A stretch of DNA of 60,605 bases from NCBI GenBank assembly GCA_028288745.1, contig JAQGHX010000186.1:1-60605 (forward strand), in the 5' to 3' direction. The stretch is from Roseomonas sp. GTDB taxonomy: Bacteria > Pseudomonadota > Alphaproteobacteria > Acetobacterales > Acetobacteraceae. The notes beneath the pieces were generated by a model that worked only from the letters and a program-made list of their open reading frames with translations, had not been told where the DNA came from and ran no database searches. Shown here one piece after another: positions 42,424-50,676 of this stretch (its first letter is position 1; every line of letters starts with the position of its first letter). The position numbers were made by a program, and so were the translations under genes.

Positions 42424-44376
42424 ATGAGCGATATCATCAAGCCCGCCCGCCCGGCCTCGCGCCGGCTGCTCTCCTCGCTGGGCGGGTTGCTCGCCGTGGC
42501 CGTGCTGGCAGTCGCCGCCAATGTGCTGGCCGAGCGGCTGCTGCCCCGCGCGCGGCTCGATCTGACGGAACAGCGGCTCTACACCCTGGCCGACGGCACA
42601 AGGCAGGTGCTGTCGGGGCTGAAGGACCCCATCACGCTGCGGCTGTTCTACTCCCGCCGCCTGGGCAGCCAGGTGCCGGTCTTCGGCGCCTATGCCGACC
42701 GGGTGCGGGAGATGCTGCAGGAATACGCTTCCGTCTCCGGCGGCAAGCTGAAGCTGGAATACCTCGACCCGGAACCGTTCAGCGAGACCGAGGACCGGGC
42801 GCTGGCCTATGGCATCCAGGGCGTGCCGATCGACCAGTCCGGCGAGCAGGTTTATTTCGGCCTCGCCGGCACCAACCTGCTGGATGACGAGCGGGTGGTG
42901 CCGTTCTTCCAACCGGACCGCGAGCGCTTCCTGGAATACGACCTGACCCGTCTGGTCTATGAACTGTCCAACCCGCGGCGCCCGGTGATGGGCACACTCT
43001 CGGCCCTGCCGCTGAATGGCGACCCGCGCGCGATGATGATGCGCGTGCCCGGCGCCGGGCAGCCCTATGCCGTCATCAACCAGTTGCGCCAGTTCTTCAC
43101 CGTGAAGGACGTGGCTCCGAATACGCAGGTCATCGACCCGGATATCCAGGTGCTGATGGTGGTGCAGCCGCAGGGTCTTTCGGATGCCACGCTCTACGCC
43201 ATCGACCAGTTCGTCATGCGCGGCGGCAAGCTCTTCATGATGACGGACCCCCATAGCGAGGGCCAGGCCACCCGCCCCGGCCCGACCGGCCAGCCACCGG
43301 CCGACACGTCCTCCGATGCGAACCGCCTGCTGAACGCCTGGGGCATCGAGACGCCGACCGACAAGGTGGTGCTCGACCTCCGGGGCGCCTGGCGCGTCCG
43401 CGCGGCGCCGGCCGACCGCGTGCAGGCGGTGGATTACCTCGCCTGGTACAATGTGACCGGCGATTCCCTGAACCATGGCGACGTCGCGACGGCGGACCTG
43501 CAGCAGGTCACTTTCGCTTCAGCCGGCGAAGTCCGGAAGCTGGCAGGCGCTGCGATCGAGATGACGCCGCTGCTGACCAGCAGCGACCGTTCCATGCTGA
43601 TCGACGCCGCCGCCCTGAAGCAGAACCCAAACCCCTCGCAGATCCTGGCGGGCTTCAAGGCGGATGGGCAGCGCCATGTGCTGATGGCCCGCGCCCGCGG
43701 CATCCTGAACAGCGCCTTTCCCGAAGGGCCGCCCCCGCTGGCCGAGGGCGCAGAGCCCCGGCCCGCGGATTTCCCCGCCCATCTGGCCCGCAGCGACGGC
43801 CCCGCCAACCTGGTCGTCGCCAATGATACCGACATTATCGAGGACCGCTTCTGGGTGCGAACCCAGGACTTCTTCGGCCAGCAGGTGGCGACGCCGACCA
43901 GCGACAATGGCGCGCTGGTCGCGAACCTCGCCGATACGCTGGCGGGCGGCGATGCGCTGATCGGCCTGCGCTCGCGCGGCGAATCGCTGCGCCCCTTCGG
44001 GCTGGTGGACGATATCCGCCGTGGCGCCGAGGCGAATTACCGCCAGACGGAGCAAGCCCTCACCCAGCGGCTTGAAGCCACCGAGCGGCGGTTGCGGGAG
44101 CTGCGCCAGGGCACCGCCGCGCCGGGTGAGCGCAACCAGGCGCAGAACGCCGTCATCACCCCCGAGCAGCGCGCCGAGATCGACCGTGCCAGGGCCGAGA
44201 TCGTCGCCACGCGCGCCCAGCTTCGCGGTGTGCAATTGGAGTTGCGGCGGGATATCGAGGGGCTGGAGACGCGGTTGCGCATCCTGAATATCGCGCTGGT
44301 GCCGGCGCTGCTGACGCTGTTCGCCATCGGGCTGTCGGTGCTGCGGCTGCGCCGCCGCAGCGCGGCCCGGGCCTGA
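42424..44376 (+). CDS. GldG family ABC transporter auxiliary protein
   Basis: 650 residues. One membrane helix near the N terminus (LLAVAVLAVAANVLAERLL), a large extracytoplasmic GldG/ABC-type_uncharacterised domain (DLTEQRLYTLADGTRQVLSG, YSRRLGSQVPVF, KLKLEYLDPEPFSETEDRAL, RGGKLFMMTDPHSEG), a coiled-coil-like segment at about 545-620 (RQTEQALTQRLEATERRLRE), and a final helix (LNIALVPALLTLFAIGLSVL) with a basic tail. In Bacteroidetes GldF/GldG belong to the gliding ABC transporter; in proteobacteria the module occurs without gliding and its cargo is unknown. 4 nt after the permease. Confidence 0.86.
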   Translation: MSDIIKPARPASRRLLSSLGGLLAVAVLAVAANVLAERLLPRARLDLTEQRLYTLADGTRQVLSGLKDPITLRLFYSRRLGSQVPVFGAYADRVREMLQEYASVSGGKLKLEYLDPEPFSETEDRALAYGIQGVPIDQSGEQVYFGLAGTNLLDDERVVPFFQPDRERFLEYDLTRLVYELSNPRRPVMGTLSALPLNGDPRAMMMRVPGAGQPYAVINQLRQFFTVKDVAPNTQVIDPDIQVLMVVQPQGLSDATLYAIDQFVMRGGKLFMMTDPHSEGQATRPGPTGQPPADTSSDANRLLNAWGIETPTDKVVLDLRGAWRVRAAPADRVQAVDYLAWYNVTGDSLNHGDVATADLQQVTFASAGEVRKLAGAAIEMTPLLTSSDRSMLIDAAALKQNPNPSQILAGFKADGQRHVLMARARGILNSAFPEGPPPLAEGAEPRPADFPAHLARSDGPANLVVANDTDIIEDRFWVRTQDFFGQQVATPTSDNGALVANLADTLAGGDALIGLRSRGESLRPFGLVDDIRRGAEANYRQTEQALTQRLEATERRLRELRQGTAAPGERNQAQNAVITPEQRAEIDRARAEIVATRAQLRGVQLELRRDIEGLETRLRILNIALVPALLTLFAIGLSVLRLRRRSAARA

Positions 44377-44383
44377 GGAGGGA

Positions 44384-45421
44384 ATGCCGATGAAACGCCG
44401 TTCCCTTCTCCTGCTCAGTGGCGCCGCGGTGCTGGCTGCCGGTGGCGCCATCCTGCTGGGCACCGGCACCCCTCAGGCACCCGACACCGGCACCGCGCCG
44501 CTGATGTTCCAGAACCTCGCCACGCGGCTCGCGGGCGCCGCGCGAATCGAGATCCGCCAGGGTGCCAATACGCTGGTGGTGATACGGCGCGATGCCGGGG
44601 CCTGGGTCCTGCCCGACCGCGCGGACTACCCGGTGCGGCCCGAGAAGGTGCGGGAATTGCTGGTCGGCCTGACCGAGCTGCGCCTGACCGAGCCCCGCAC
44701 CTCCGATGCCGCCATGCTGGACCGCCTGGGACTGGACGACCCGGCCAAGCCGGGCAGCACCGCCGCATTGCTGCGGGTGCTGGATGGTTCGGGCAATGCC
44801 ATCGCCGAACTGGTGGTGGGCCGGCGCCGGATGCGGACCCAGGGCAACGTGCCGGAAAGCGTCTATGTGCGCCGGCCCGGCGAATCGCAGTCCTGGCTGG
44901 CGGAAGGCCGCCTGCCGCTGGACGCCGACCCGCAGCTCTGGATCGACCGCGATATCGCCAATATCGCGCGGGAACGCCTGCTGAAGGTGGAAGCGACACG
45001 CCCGGGGGAGGCGCCGCTGACCCTGGCGCGGGCCGAAGGGCCGGACGGGCAGCTTGCCGTGACGATGCCGGCCGAGACGCCTCCGCTGGAGGACACCAGC
45101 CTAGACGAAATCGGCCGCGCCTTCGAGTACCTGACCCTGACCGAAGTTCGCAAGGACAGCGGCGCGGCGGGCCAGATGCTGGGCGAGACGCGCTTCACCC
45201 TCACGGACAACCTGGCCATCACCGTCTCGGGCAGCCAGGACGGAGACCTGGTCTGGCTGCGCTTCGCTGCCGGCGGGGATGACGAGGCGGCGCGGCTGAA
45301 CGCGCGCTGGCGCGGCTGGGCGTATCAGGTCGGTGCCTGGAAGGTGAAAGCGCTGCTGCCGCGCCTGGACGATTTGAAGAAGGCTAAGCCCCCCCCTGCC
45401 GCGGCTCCGCCCGCCCCGTGA
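44384..45421 (+). CDS. DUF4340 domain-containing protein
   Basis: 345 residues with an N-terminal membrane anchor or signal (MKRRSLLLLSGAAVLAAGGAI) and a repetitive beta-rich extracytoplasmic region. Two DUF4340-type units are suggested: AARIEIRQGANTLVVIRRDA with WVLPDRADYPV and LRLTEPRTSDAAMLDRLGLD, and a second starting near LLKVEATRPGEAPLTLARAE. Pro/Ala tail. Genes of this family regularly follow gldG in proteobacteria, so it probably works with the transporter on the periplasmic side. 7 nt after the GldG gene; its stop overlaps the Nudix GTG by 4 nt. Confidence 0.84.
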   Translation: MPMKRRSLLLLSGAAVLAAGGAILLGTGTPQAPDTGTAPLMFQNLATRLAGAARIEIRQGANTLVVIRRDAGAWVLPDRADYPVRPEKVRELLVGLTELRLTEPRTSDAAMLDRLGLDDPAKPGSTAALLRVLDGSGNAIAELVVGRRRMRTQGNVPESVYVRRPGESQSWLAEGRLPLDADPQLWIDRDIANIARERLLKVEATRPGEAPLTLARAEGPDGQLAVTMPAETPPLEDTSLDEIGRAFEYLTLTEVRKDSGAAGQMLGETRFTLTDNLAITVSGSQDGDLVWLRFAAGGDDEAARLNARWRGWAYQVGAWKVKALLPRLDDLKKAKPPPAAAPPAP

Positions 45422-45855
45422 GCGAGCGGGAATATCCGACACGGCCCTGGATCGGCATCGGCCTGCTGGCTTTCCGTGGGGACGATGTCCTGCTGGTCAA
45501 GCGCGGCAAGCCGCCGAGGATGGGGGAATGGTCCATCCCCGGCGGTGCGCAGTGGGTCGGCGAGACGGCCGAGGCGACGGCCCGGCGCGAGCTGCGGGAA
45601 GAAACCGGAGTGGAGGTAGGGCCACTGACGCTGGCCGCCGTGGTGGATGCGCTGGAACAGGATGATTCGGGGCGCACCCGCTTCCACTACACCATCGTCG
45701 ACTTCGCGGCCGAGTGGGCCAGCGGCGAGCCTCAGGCCGGCGACGACGTGTCCGATGCGCGATGGTTCGGGCCCCCTGAACTGCCGGGCCTCGGCCTTTG
45801 GGCCGAGGCGATACGGGTCATCGAAGAGGCGCGGCGGCGGTTGCGGGACGTCTGA
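45418..45855 (+). CDS. Nudix hydrolase
   Basis: 145-residue Nudix protein. The Nudix box begins GGAQWVGETAEAT and contains RRELREETGVEVG, giving the GX5EX7REUXEEXGU pattern with the metal-binding Glu residues intact. WIGIGLLAFRGDDVLLVKRG at the N terminus resembles ADP-ribose or nucleotide-sugar hydrolases; the true substrate cannot be told. GTG start inside the DUF4340 stop makes it the last cistron of the ABC operon. It ends within the first copy of a triple 15-bp repeat. Confidence 0.9.
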   Translation: MSEREYPTRPWIGIGLLAFRGDDVLLVKRGKPPRMGEWSIPGGAQWVGETAEATARRELREETGVEVGPLTLAAVVDALEQDDSGRTRFHYTIVDFAAEWASGEPQAGDDVSDARWFGPPELPGLGLWAEAIRVIEEARRRLRDV

Positions 45856-45895
45856 AATCAAACCCGCCTGAAATATTCACCCCTGAAATATTCAA
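45851..45895. repeat. three tandem 15-bp units between the Nudix gene and msrP
   Basis: Copies TCTGAAATCAAACCC (45851-45865), GCCTGAAATATTCAC (45866-45880) and CCCTGAAATATTCAA (45881-45895). The last two share 13 identical bases (CCTGAAATATTCA). The first copy contains the Nudix stop and the third the msrP stop. The AT-rich TGAAATATTCA core is nearly palindromic and stands out from the GC-rich surroundings. Confidence 0.7.
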
Positions 45896-46836
45896 AGGTA
45901 CAGGTTCTCGCCTTTGACATCGGTATACAGGCCAGCGACAAAATCGGCGTAGCCGTTGAACAGGCGGGTGGGCACCTGCTCGTTGCTGCCGAGCAGCCGC
46001 TCCGATGCCTGGCTCCAGCGCGGGTGCGGCACCTGCGGGTTTACATTCGCCCAGAAGCCATATTCCGAAGCCTGCAGCTTCTCCCAGAAACTGACCGGGC
46101 GCTGGTCGGTGAAGGTGATACGGGTGATCGCCTTGCCGGACTTGAAGCCGTATTTCCACGGGAACAGCACGCGGATCGGCCCCCCATTCTGCGGTGGCAC
46201 CGGCTTGCCGTAGAGCCCGACCGCCATGAAGCACAGCTCGTTGCCTGCTTCGGCGATGGTGCAGCCCTCCTTATAGGGCCAAGGGTACCAGCTTTGCCGC
46301 AGGCCCGGCATGGTGGAGCGGTCCGCCGCCGTCTCGAACACCACGTATTTCGCGCTGGAGAGCGGGGCCGCCAGCTTCAGCAGTGCCGCCATCGGAAAGC
46401 CGGTCCAGGGCACAGTCATCGCCCAGGCCTCGACGCAGCGGTGCCGCAGTACCCGTTCCTCCAGGCTGACCTGCTTCAACAGGTCATCCAGGCCGAGTTC
46501 CAGCGGCTTCTCCACCATCCCGTCCAGCTTGACCGTCCAGGGGCGCTGCGCGAACCGCTGCGCCGCGGAGGCCACGCTCTTGCCCGTGCTGAACTCGTAG
46601 TAGTTGTTGTAGCTGGTCGCTTCCTTCTCGGCCGTCAGGGCGCGGTCGGCGACGAAGCGGGGGCTGGGCGTCGCGGCCATGGGCGCGGCATCCTGCGCCC
46701 ATGCGCGTGGGGCCAGGGTGCCGGCCGCCAGGATGCTCCCCAGTCCCAAAGCCGCCTTGCGGCGCCCCAGCACGAAATGCTCGGGAGTGGCAGCGGATTC
46801 AGGCAGTTCCCAGCCGCGACGAATGTGTATCACCAT
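45892..46836 (-). CDS. msrP: protein-methionine-sulfoxide reductase catalytic subunit MsrP (YedY)
   Basis: 314-residue periplasmic molybdenum-cofactor enzyme that repairs methionine sulfoxide in envelope proteins. A twin-arginine signal (VLGRRKAALGLGSILAAGTL, about 22-41) matches its need to be exported folded. Molybdopterin ligand Cys 134 lies in LRHRCVEAWAMTVPWTGFP; YPWPYKEGCTIAEAGNEL and NGGPIRVLFPWKYGFKS are typical of YedY. ATG 46836 has AGGGAG at 7 nt upstream. In E. coli it needs the haem membrane partner MsrQ (YedZ), but no such gene is adjacent; the neighbour is a glycosyltransferase. Confidence 0.94.
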   Translation of the reverse strand: MVIHIRRGWELPESAATPEHFVLGRRKAALGLGSILAAGTLAPRAWAQDAAPMAATPSPRFVADRALTAEKEATSYNNYYEFSTGKSVASAAQRFAQRPWTVKLDGMVEKPLELGLDDLLKQVSLEERVLRHRCVEAWAMTVPWTGFPMAALLKLAAPLSSAKYVVFETAADRSTMPGLRQSWYPWPYKEGCTIAEAGNELCFMAVGLYGKPVPPQNGGPIRVLFPWKYGFKSGKAITRITFTDQRPVSFWEKLQASEYGFWANVNPQVPHPRWSQASERLLGSNEQVPTRLFNGYADFVAGLYTDVKGENLYL

Positions 46837-46909
46837 CACCGATCTCCCTGGCGCGTCCTGTGCAGAGCATGTGGGCACTGGAATCCTTCGCGCCAGAGGC
46901 CGAAGGGTG

Positions 46910-48352
46910 TCAGCGACGTAACGGCAACCAGGCCAGCGGCGGATCCTGCGGGGCGACGGTGACAGCGTGCAGGCGGTAGCGCTCGGCCTCGATGCCCTTC
47001 CGGTCGCGCTGCACGCCGCCAATCTCCCTGGCACCGGGCCAGAGCGGCGGGCTGCCGCCCCGGCGCTCGCTGCGGACCAGGAGGCCTTTCTGGCCCAGGG
47101 GTGGCGATGGCAGGTCGAACAGGTCCCAGCGGTCGCCCAAAGCGACCACGCGGGTGCCGGGCGGCAGGTGCAGCGCCAGTTCCCCGGCGAGGCCATATTC
47201 CTCGGCCGCGACGAACTGCGCGCCGCTGGCGAGGCGCGCCTGCTCGACCCTGGCGGCGAAGGCGGGCCAACCACCCAGGCGGGCCAGCGTGGGGTCGTTC
47301 CGCCGGGGCAGCGGCACGGGCGCGAAGGCGGCCTGGATCAGTGCCAAAAGCGTCAATGTGAAGCCCAGCGCCAGGCCAGCGCCGCGCCAACGCGACCATC
47401 GCGGGTCCAGATAAGCCGCGGCGGCCAGGCAGGCCGATGGATAGAGGATGGCGGGCCAGTTGCCTTGCACCCGGCTGCCCGTGGCCTGCCACAGAAACAG
47501 CAGGGTGGCCGGCAGGGTCAAAGCCAGCAGCAGCCCGGCCGCCGGGTCCGACCTGCGGAACCGCGCGGTGCAGGCCATCACGATTCCGGCGACGCAGAGC
47601 ACGAAGATGATCGGCGTGGCCAGGGCCGCCTGCCCGCCGACCAGTTCCCCCAGGTAACGGAGCGAAGACCCTGTGCCGGCCGTGCCGGCCCGGCCGCCCT
47701 GCTTGGCGAAGCTGACCCAGTCATGCCCGGCATTCCACCAGATGACCGGAGCGAAACAGAGCAGCGCGATGCCGCCGCCGGCCCAGAGCTGCCAGCGCAG
47801 CAACCAAGGCCGCAGCGGCGCTTCGGCCAGCAGCCAGAGGACGATACCGAGCCCCAGCAGCAGGGCGGTGTATTTGGAGAGCAGGGCCAGCCCGGCGAAG
47901 GCGCCGAAGGCCAGCCACCAGCGGCCGTCCCGCGTGGCATGAAGCTTCGCCGCCGCCCAGAGCCCCGCGCACCAGAAGACCAGCAAGGGCGTATCCGGCG
48001 TCATCAGCACCGAGCCGGCGGAGAAGAGCAGCGTGCCGTTCAGCAGCGCGGCGCCCCAATGGCCGACCTTTCGCCCTGGGAACAGCGCCTCCCCCGCCCG
48101 GGCCAGAAGCACGGAGGCCATTGCGACGCCCAGCGGCCCGAACAGGCGGATGCCGAAGGCGTTGTCGCCGGCCAGAGCCGTGCCGGCCGCGATCCAGAGC
48201 GCCACCATGGGCGGATGATCGTAATAGCCGGGAGCCAGGGCGCGGCCCCAGATCCAGTAATAGGCTTCGTCCGGCGAGACCGGCAGCAGCGCGGCCGCCA
48301 GCAGCCGCAGGGCCGTCAGCCCGGCCAGCGCCAGCAACCAGGGGCTTTTCAC
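46910..48352 (-). CDS. glycosyltransferase family 39 membrane protein (ArnT/PMT-like)
   Basis: 480 residues with about ten to twelve predicted membrane helices. The GT39 landmark PVSPDEAYYWIWGRALAPGY near residues 20-40 carries the catalytic Asp-Glu, and DHPPMVALWIAAGTAL follows, as in ArnT-like transferases that use polyprenyl-phosphate sugars. A soluble periplasmic C-terminal region from about 380 ends PQDPPLAWLPLRR. GTG 48352 overlaps the upstream GT2 stop by 4 nt (GTGA). The acceptor (lipid A, glycan or protein) is unknown. 73 nt separate it from msrP. Confidence 0.88.
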   Translation of the reverse strand: MKSPWLLALAGLTALRLLAAALLPVSPDEAYYWIWGRALAPGYYDHPPMVALWIAAGTALAGDNAFGIRLFGPLGVAMASVLLARAGEALFPGRKVGHWGAALLNGTLLFSAGSVLMTPDTPLLVFWCAGLWAAAKLHATRDGRWWLAFGAFAGLALLSKYTALLLGLGIVLWLLAEAPLRPWLLRWQLWAGGGIALLCFAPVIWWNAGHDWVSFAKQGGRAGTAGTGSSLRYLGELVGGQAALATPIIFVLCVAGIVMACTARFRRSDPAAGLLLALTLPATLLFLWQATGSRVQGNWPAILYPSACLAAAAYLDPRWSRWRGAGLALGFTLTLLALIQAAFAPVPLPRRNDPTLARLGGWPAFAARVEQARLASGAQFVAAEEYGLAGELALHLPPGTRVVALGDRWDLFDLPSPPLGQKGLLVRSERRGGSPPLWPGAREIGGVQRDRKGIEAERYRLHAVTVAPQDPPLAWLPLRR

Positions 48353-49434
48353 CGTGCCCGCCAGACCAGCGTGGCGGATACCGCATAATTCCAGACGCCC
48401 GTCAGCAGCGCCCCCGCCGCCCCGGCCCAGCCCCAGGCCACCAGCCCGTCGCGCAGCAGCAGGCTGGCCACCCCCACATTGGCCGCCGCACCCATGCCAC
48501 AGACCACATAGAACAGCGCCAGCCCGCGCCAGAGAGCCGGCCCCCGCAACTTGACGTCGCGGTAGGTGATGCGGTTGTTCAGCACGAAATTCGCCGTCAT
48601 GGCGATGAAGGTCGCGATCCATTGCGACGCGACAAAGGGCAGGAACTGGATGGTCACGGTCAGCACGACCAGGTGCACCAGCACGCCCAGCCCGCCGACG
48701 ATGGCGAAGGACAGGAAGCGCAGCGGCAGCAGCCCGCCCAGCGCCTTGTCCAGCAGCAGCGCCACGAATTCGAGCAGCACCGTGGTGTCGAGCTTCGAGG
48801 CGCCGGCAGTGCGCGGGCGGAAGACGTAAGGCACTTCCACGACCCGCAATGTCCGGTCGGCCGAGAGCAGGATATCCAGCAGGATTTTAAAGCCACGTCC
48901 GGTGAGGCGGGGTGCGAGGGCCTCGAACATCGGCCGGGGCAGCATGAAGTAGCCGCTCATCGGGTCCGCGACCGGGACCGGCAGCACGGCCCGGGCCAGG
49001 GCGGTGCCGCCATCGCTGATCCGCCGCCGCAGGGGTGAGAAGCCCTCGGCAGCCTCGCCGCCCTCGACATGGCGGCTGCCGATGGCGACATCCGCCTCGC
49101 CCGCCTGCAGGGCGGCCAGCATGCGGGGCAGGATGGTTTCGTCATGCTGCAGGTCGCCATCGATCACCGCCACATAGGGGGCGGAGGAGGACATGATCCC
49201 CTCGATACAGGCAGAGGCCAGCCCGCGGCGGCGGATGCGGCGGATGCAACGGATGCGGCTGTCCTGCGCCGCCAGCCCGCGCGCGATGGCGGCTGTGCCG
49301 TCCGGGCTGTCATCGTCGACGAAAATCGCTTCCCATGCGATGCCCTGGAGCGCCGCGTCCAGGCGCTCCGTCATCGGCCGGACGTTCTCGGCCTCGTTGA
49401 AGCAGGGTATGACGATGGTGAGTATGGGGAGCAT
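48349..49434 (-). CDS. GT2 family glycosyltransferase with GtrA-like domain (polyprenyl-phosphate sugar synthase)
   Basis: 361 residues. N-terminal GT2 domain like dolichol-phosphate mannose synthases (LTIVIPCFNEAENVRPM, AIFVDDDSPDGTA, VAVIDGDLQHDETILPRML with the DxD-like metal site, DPMSGYFMLPRPMFEAL), then from about 240 a GtrA domain of four membrane helices (LLPLRFLSFAIVGGLGVLVH, FVLNNRITYR). It should load a sugar onto a lipid carrier and possibly flip it, supplying the GT39 partner whose start it overlaps. Head of a two-gene unit, 55 nt after the DUF2474 gene. Confidence 0.9.
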   Translation of the reverse strand: MLPILTIVIPCFNEAENVRPMTERLDAALQGIAWEAIFVDDDSPDGTAAIARGLAAQDSRIRCIRRIRRRGLASACIEGIMSSSAPYVAVIDGDLQHDETILPRMLAALQAGEADVAIGSRHVEGGEAAEGFSPLRRRISDGGTALARAVLPVPVADPMSGYFMLPRPMFEALAPRLTGRGFKILLDILLSADRTLRVVEVPYVFRPRTAGASKLDTTVLLEFVALLLDKALGGLLPLRFLSFAIVGGLGVLVHLVVLTVTIQFLPFVASQWIATFIAMTANFVLNNRITYRDVKLRGPALWRGLALFYVVCGMGAAANVGVASLLLRDGLVAWGWAGAAGALLTGVWNYAVSATLVWRAR

Positions 49435-49489
49435 GTCGGCGCGTGCTTAGCCTTCCTCGCGGCGCATCGCCAGCCATCCGGCCGATGCG

Positions 49490-49600
49490 CTAGCCCAGGC
49501 GCAGCGCCCAGCGGATCAGCAGCGCGACGATGGCAAGGGTGGCGACGCCTGCGAGCCAGAGCAATACGAACCACCCCAGCCGGCGCAGCGCCGGCGGCAT
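49490..49600 (-). CDS. DUF2474 small membrane subunit of cyanide-insensitive-type bd oxidase
   Basis: 36-residue protein, too short for most gene callers: MPPALRRLGWFVLLWLAGVA then a second half ending IRWALRLG. It has one transmembrane helix with an N-terminal basic RRLGW motif, as in DUF2474 proteins encoded after cydB/cioB, which are small accessory subunits analogous to CydX. The ATG overlaps the cydB stop by 1 nt (TGATG), so translation is coupled. Product similarity is by pattern recognition only. Confidence 0.8.
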   Translation of the reverse strand: MPPALRRLGWFVLLWLAGVATLAIVALLIRWALRLG

Positions 49601-50664
49601 CAGTGGTAGCCCTCGCCAATACGCACCTTGCCGCGAAACAGCCAGTACGTATACGCGGTGTAGCAGAGGATGACCGGGATCAGCACGGCCGCGCCCACCA
49701 GCAGGAACATCTGCGAAGACGGCGAGGCCGAGGCATCCCAGATACTGACCGAGGGCGGCACGATATTCGGCCAGAGGCTGATACCAAGGCCGGTATAGGA
49801 CAGGAAAAACCAGCCGAGCACGTAGAGGAATGGCGCGCCATCCCTCCAGCGGAAGCTGCGTCCGGTCGGGTCATGAGGCGCTTCGGCTTCCAACTTCTCG
49901 GTCGCTGGCAGGGCCAGGAAGAAGCGCCATGCGAGGAACACCACCAGCAAGGGCACAGGGGATGCCGCCAGGATGCCGGGAAACGAGAACCAGCGCATGT
50001 AGAAGGTGGGTTGCAGGAAGGGCATGATCAGGCTGACCGCAGCGATGAAGCCCAGCATGGCGATGCCCAGCACCCGCGCCACCCGGCGCGACTTGCTAGC
50101 GATACCGCCTTCGGTGCGCCAGATCAGCCAGCAGGCGCCGAGCAGCCCGTATCCCACCAGCAGGGCCAGCCCGGTCAGCAGCGAGAACGGCGTCAGCCAG
50201 TCCCACCACCCGCCGGCATAGGCGCGGTTCTCCACCCGGATACCCTGCACCAGCGCGCCCAAAGCGATGCCCTGGCAGAATGCGGCCACATAGCTGCCAT
50301 AGCTGAAGGCGCGGTCCCACCAGAGCTGACCGCCTGCCGTGACCGCCTTGAAGCGCATCTCGAACGACACGCCCCTGAAGATCAGCGCCAGCAGCATCAT
50401 GATCAGCGGCATGTAGAGTGCTGGAAAGATGGTGGCATAGGCCAGCGGGAAGACGGCGAAGAGCCCGGCGCCGCCAAGCACCAGCCAAGTCTCGTTCCCG
50501 TCCCACATCGGCGCCACGGAATTGACCATGACATCCCGCTCGTCCTTGTGGGTGAACCACGGGAAGAGAATGCCGAGGCCGAGATCGAATCCGTCCATGC
50601 AGACATAGAGGAAAACGGCGGTCGCGATCAGGAAGGCCCAGATCAGCGGCAGATATGGTTCCAT
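49600..50664 (-). CDS. cydB: cytochrome bd-type ubiquinol oxidase subunit II
   Basis: 354-residue membrane subunit of a bd-type quinol oxidase, eight or nine helices. Family segments: LYVCMDGFDLGLGILFPWFT, NSVAPMWDGNETWLVLGGAG and FAVFPLAYATIFPALYMPL near the N terminus, with conserved Trp/Asp residues of the quinol oxidase B subunit. 12 nt downstream of cydA and coupled to the DUF2474 gene. The A subunit type (short Q-loop) suggests the cyanide-insensitive CIO variety. Confidence 0.94.
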   Translation of the reverse strand: MEPYLPLIWAFLIATAVFLYVCMDGFDLGLGILFPWFTHKDERDVMVNSVAPMWDGNETWLVLGGAGLFAVFPLAYATIFPALYMPLIMMLLALIFRGVSFEMRFKAVTAGGQLWWDRAFSYGSYVAAFCQGIALGALVQGIRVENRAYAGGWWDWLTPFSLLTGLALLVGYGLLGACWLIWRTEGGIASKSRRVARVLGIAMLGFIAAVSLIMPFLQPTFYMRWFSFPGILAASPVPLLVVFLAWRFFLALPATEKLEAEAPHDPTGRSFRWRDGAPFLYVLGWFFLSYTGLGISLWPNIVPPSVSIWDASASPSSQMFLLVGAAVLIPVILCYTAYTYWLFRGKVRIGEGYH

Positions 50665-50676
50665 GACGCGTGCCCC

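Noticed and set aside
46195-46208. TGGCAC...TTGC resembling a sigma-54 promoter
   Set aside because: Spacing is 4 instead of 5 nt and it lies inside msrP coding sequence.
46967-48388. 473-codon open frame on the plus strand opposite the GT39 gene
   Set aside because: Gln/Arg/Pro-rich antisense translation of transmembrane codons; not protein-like.
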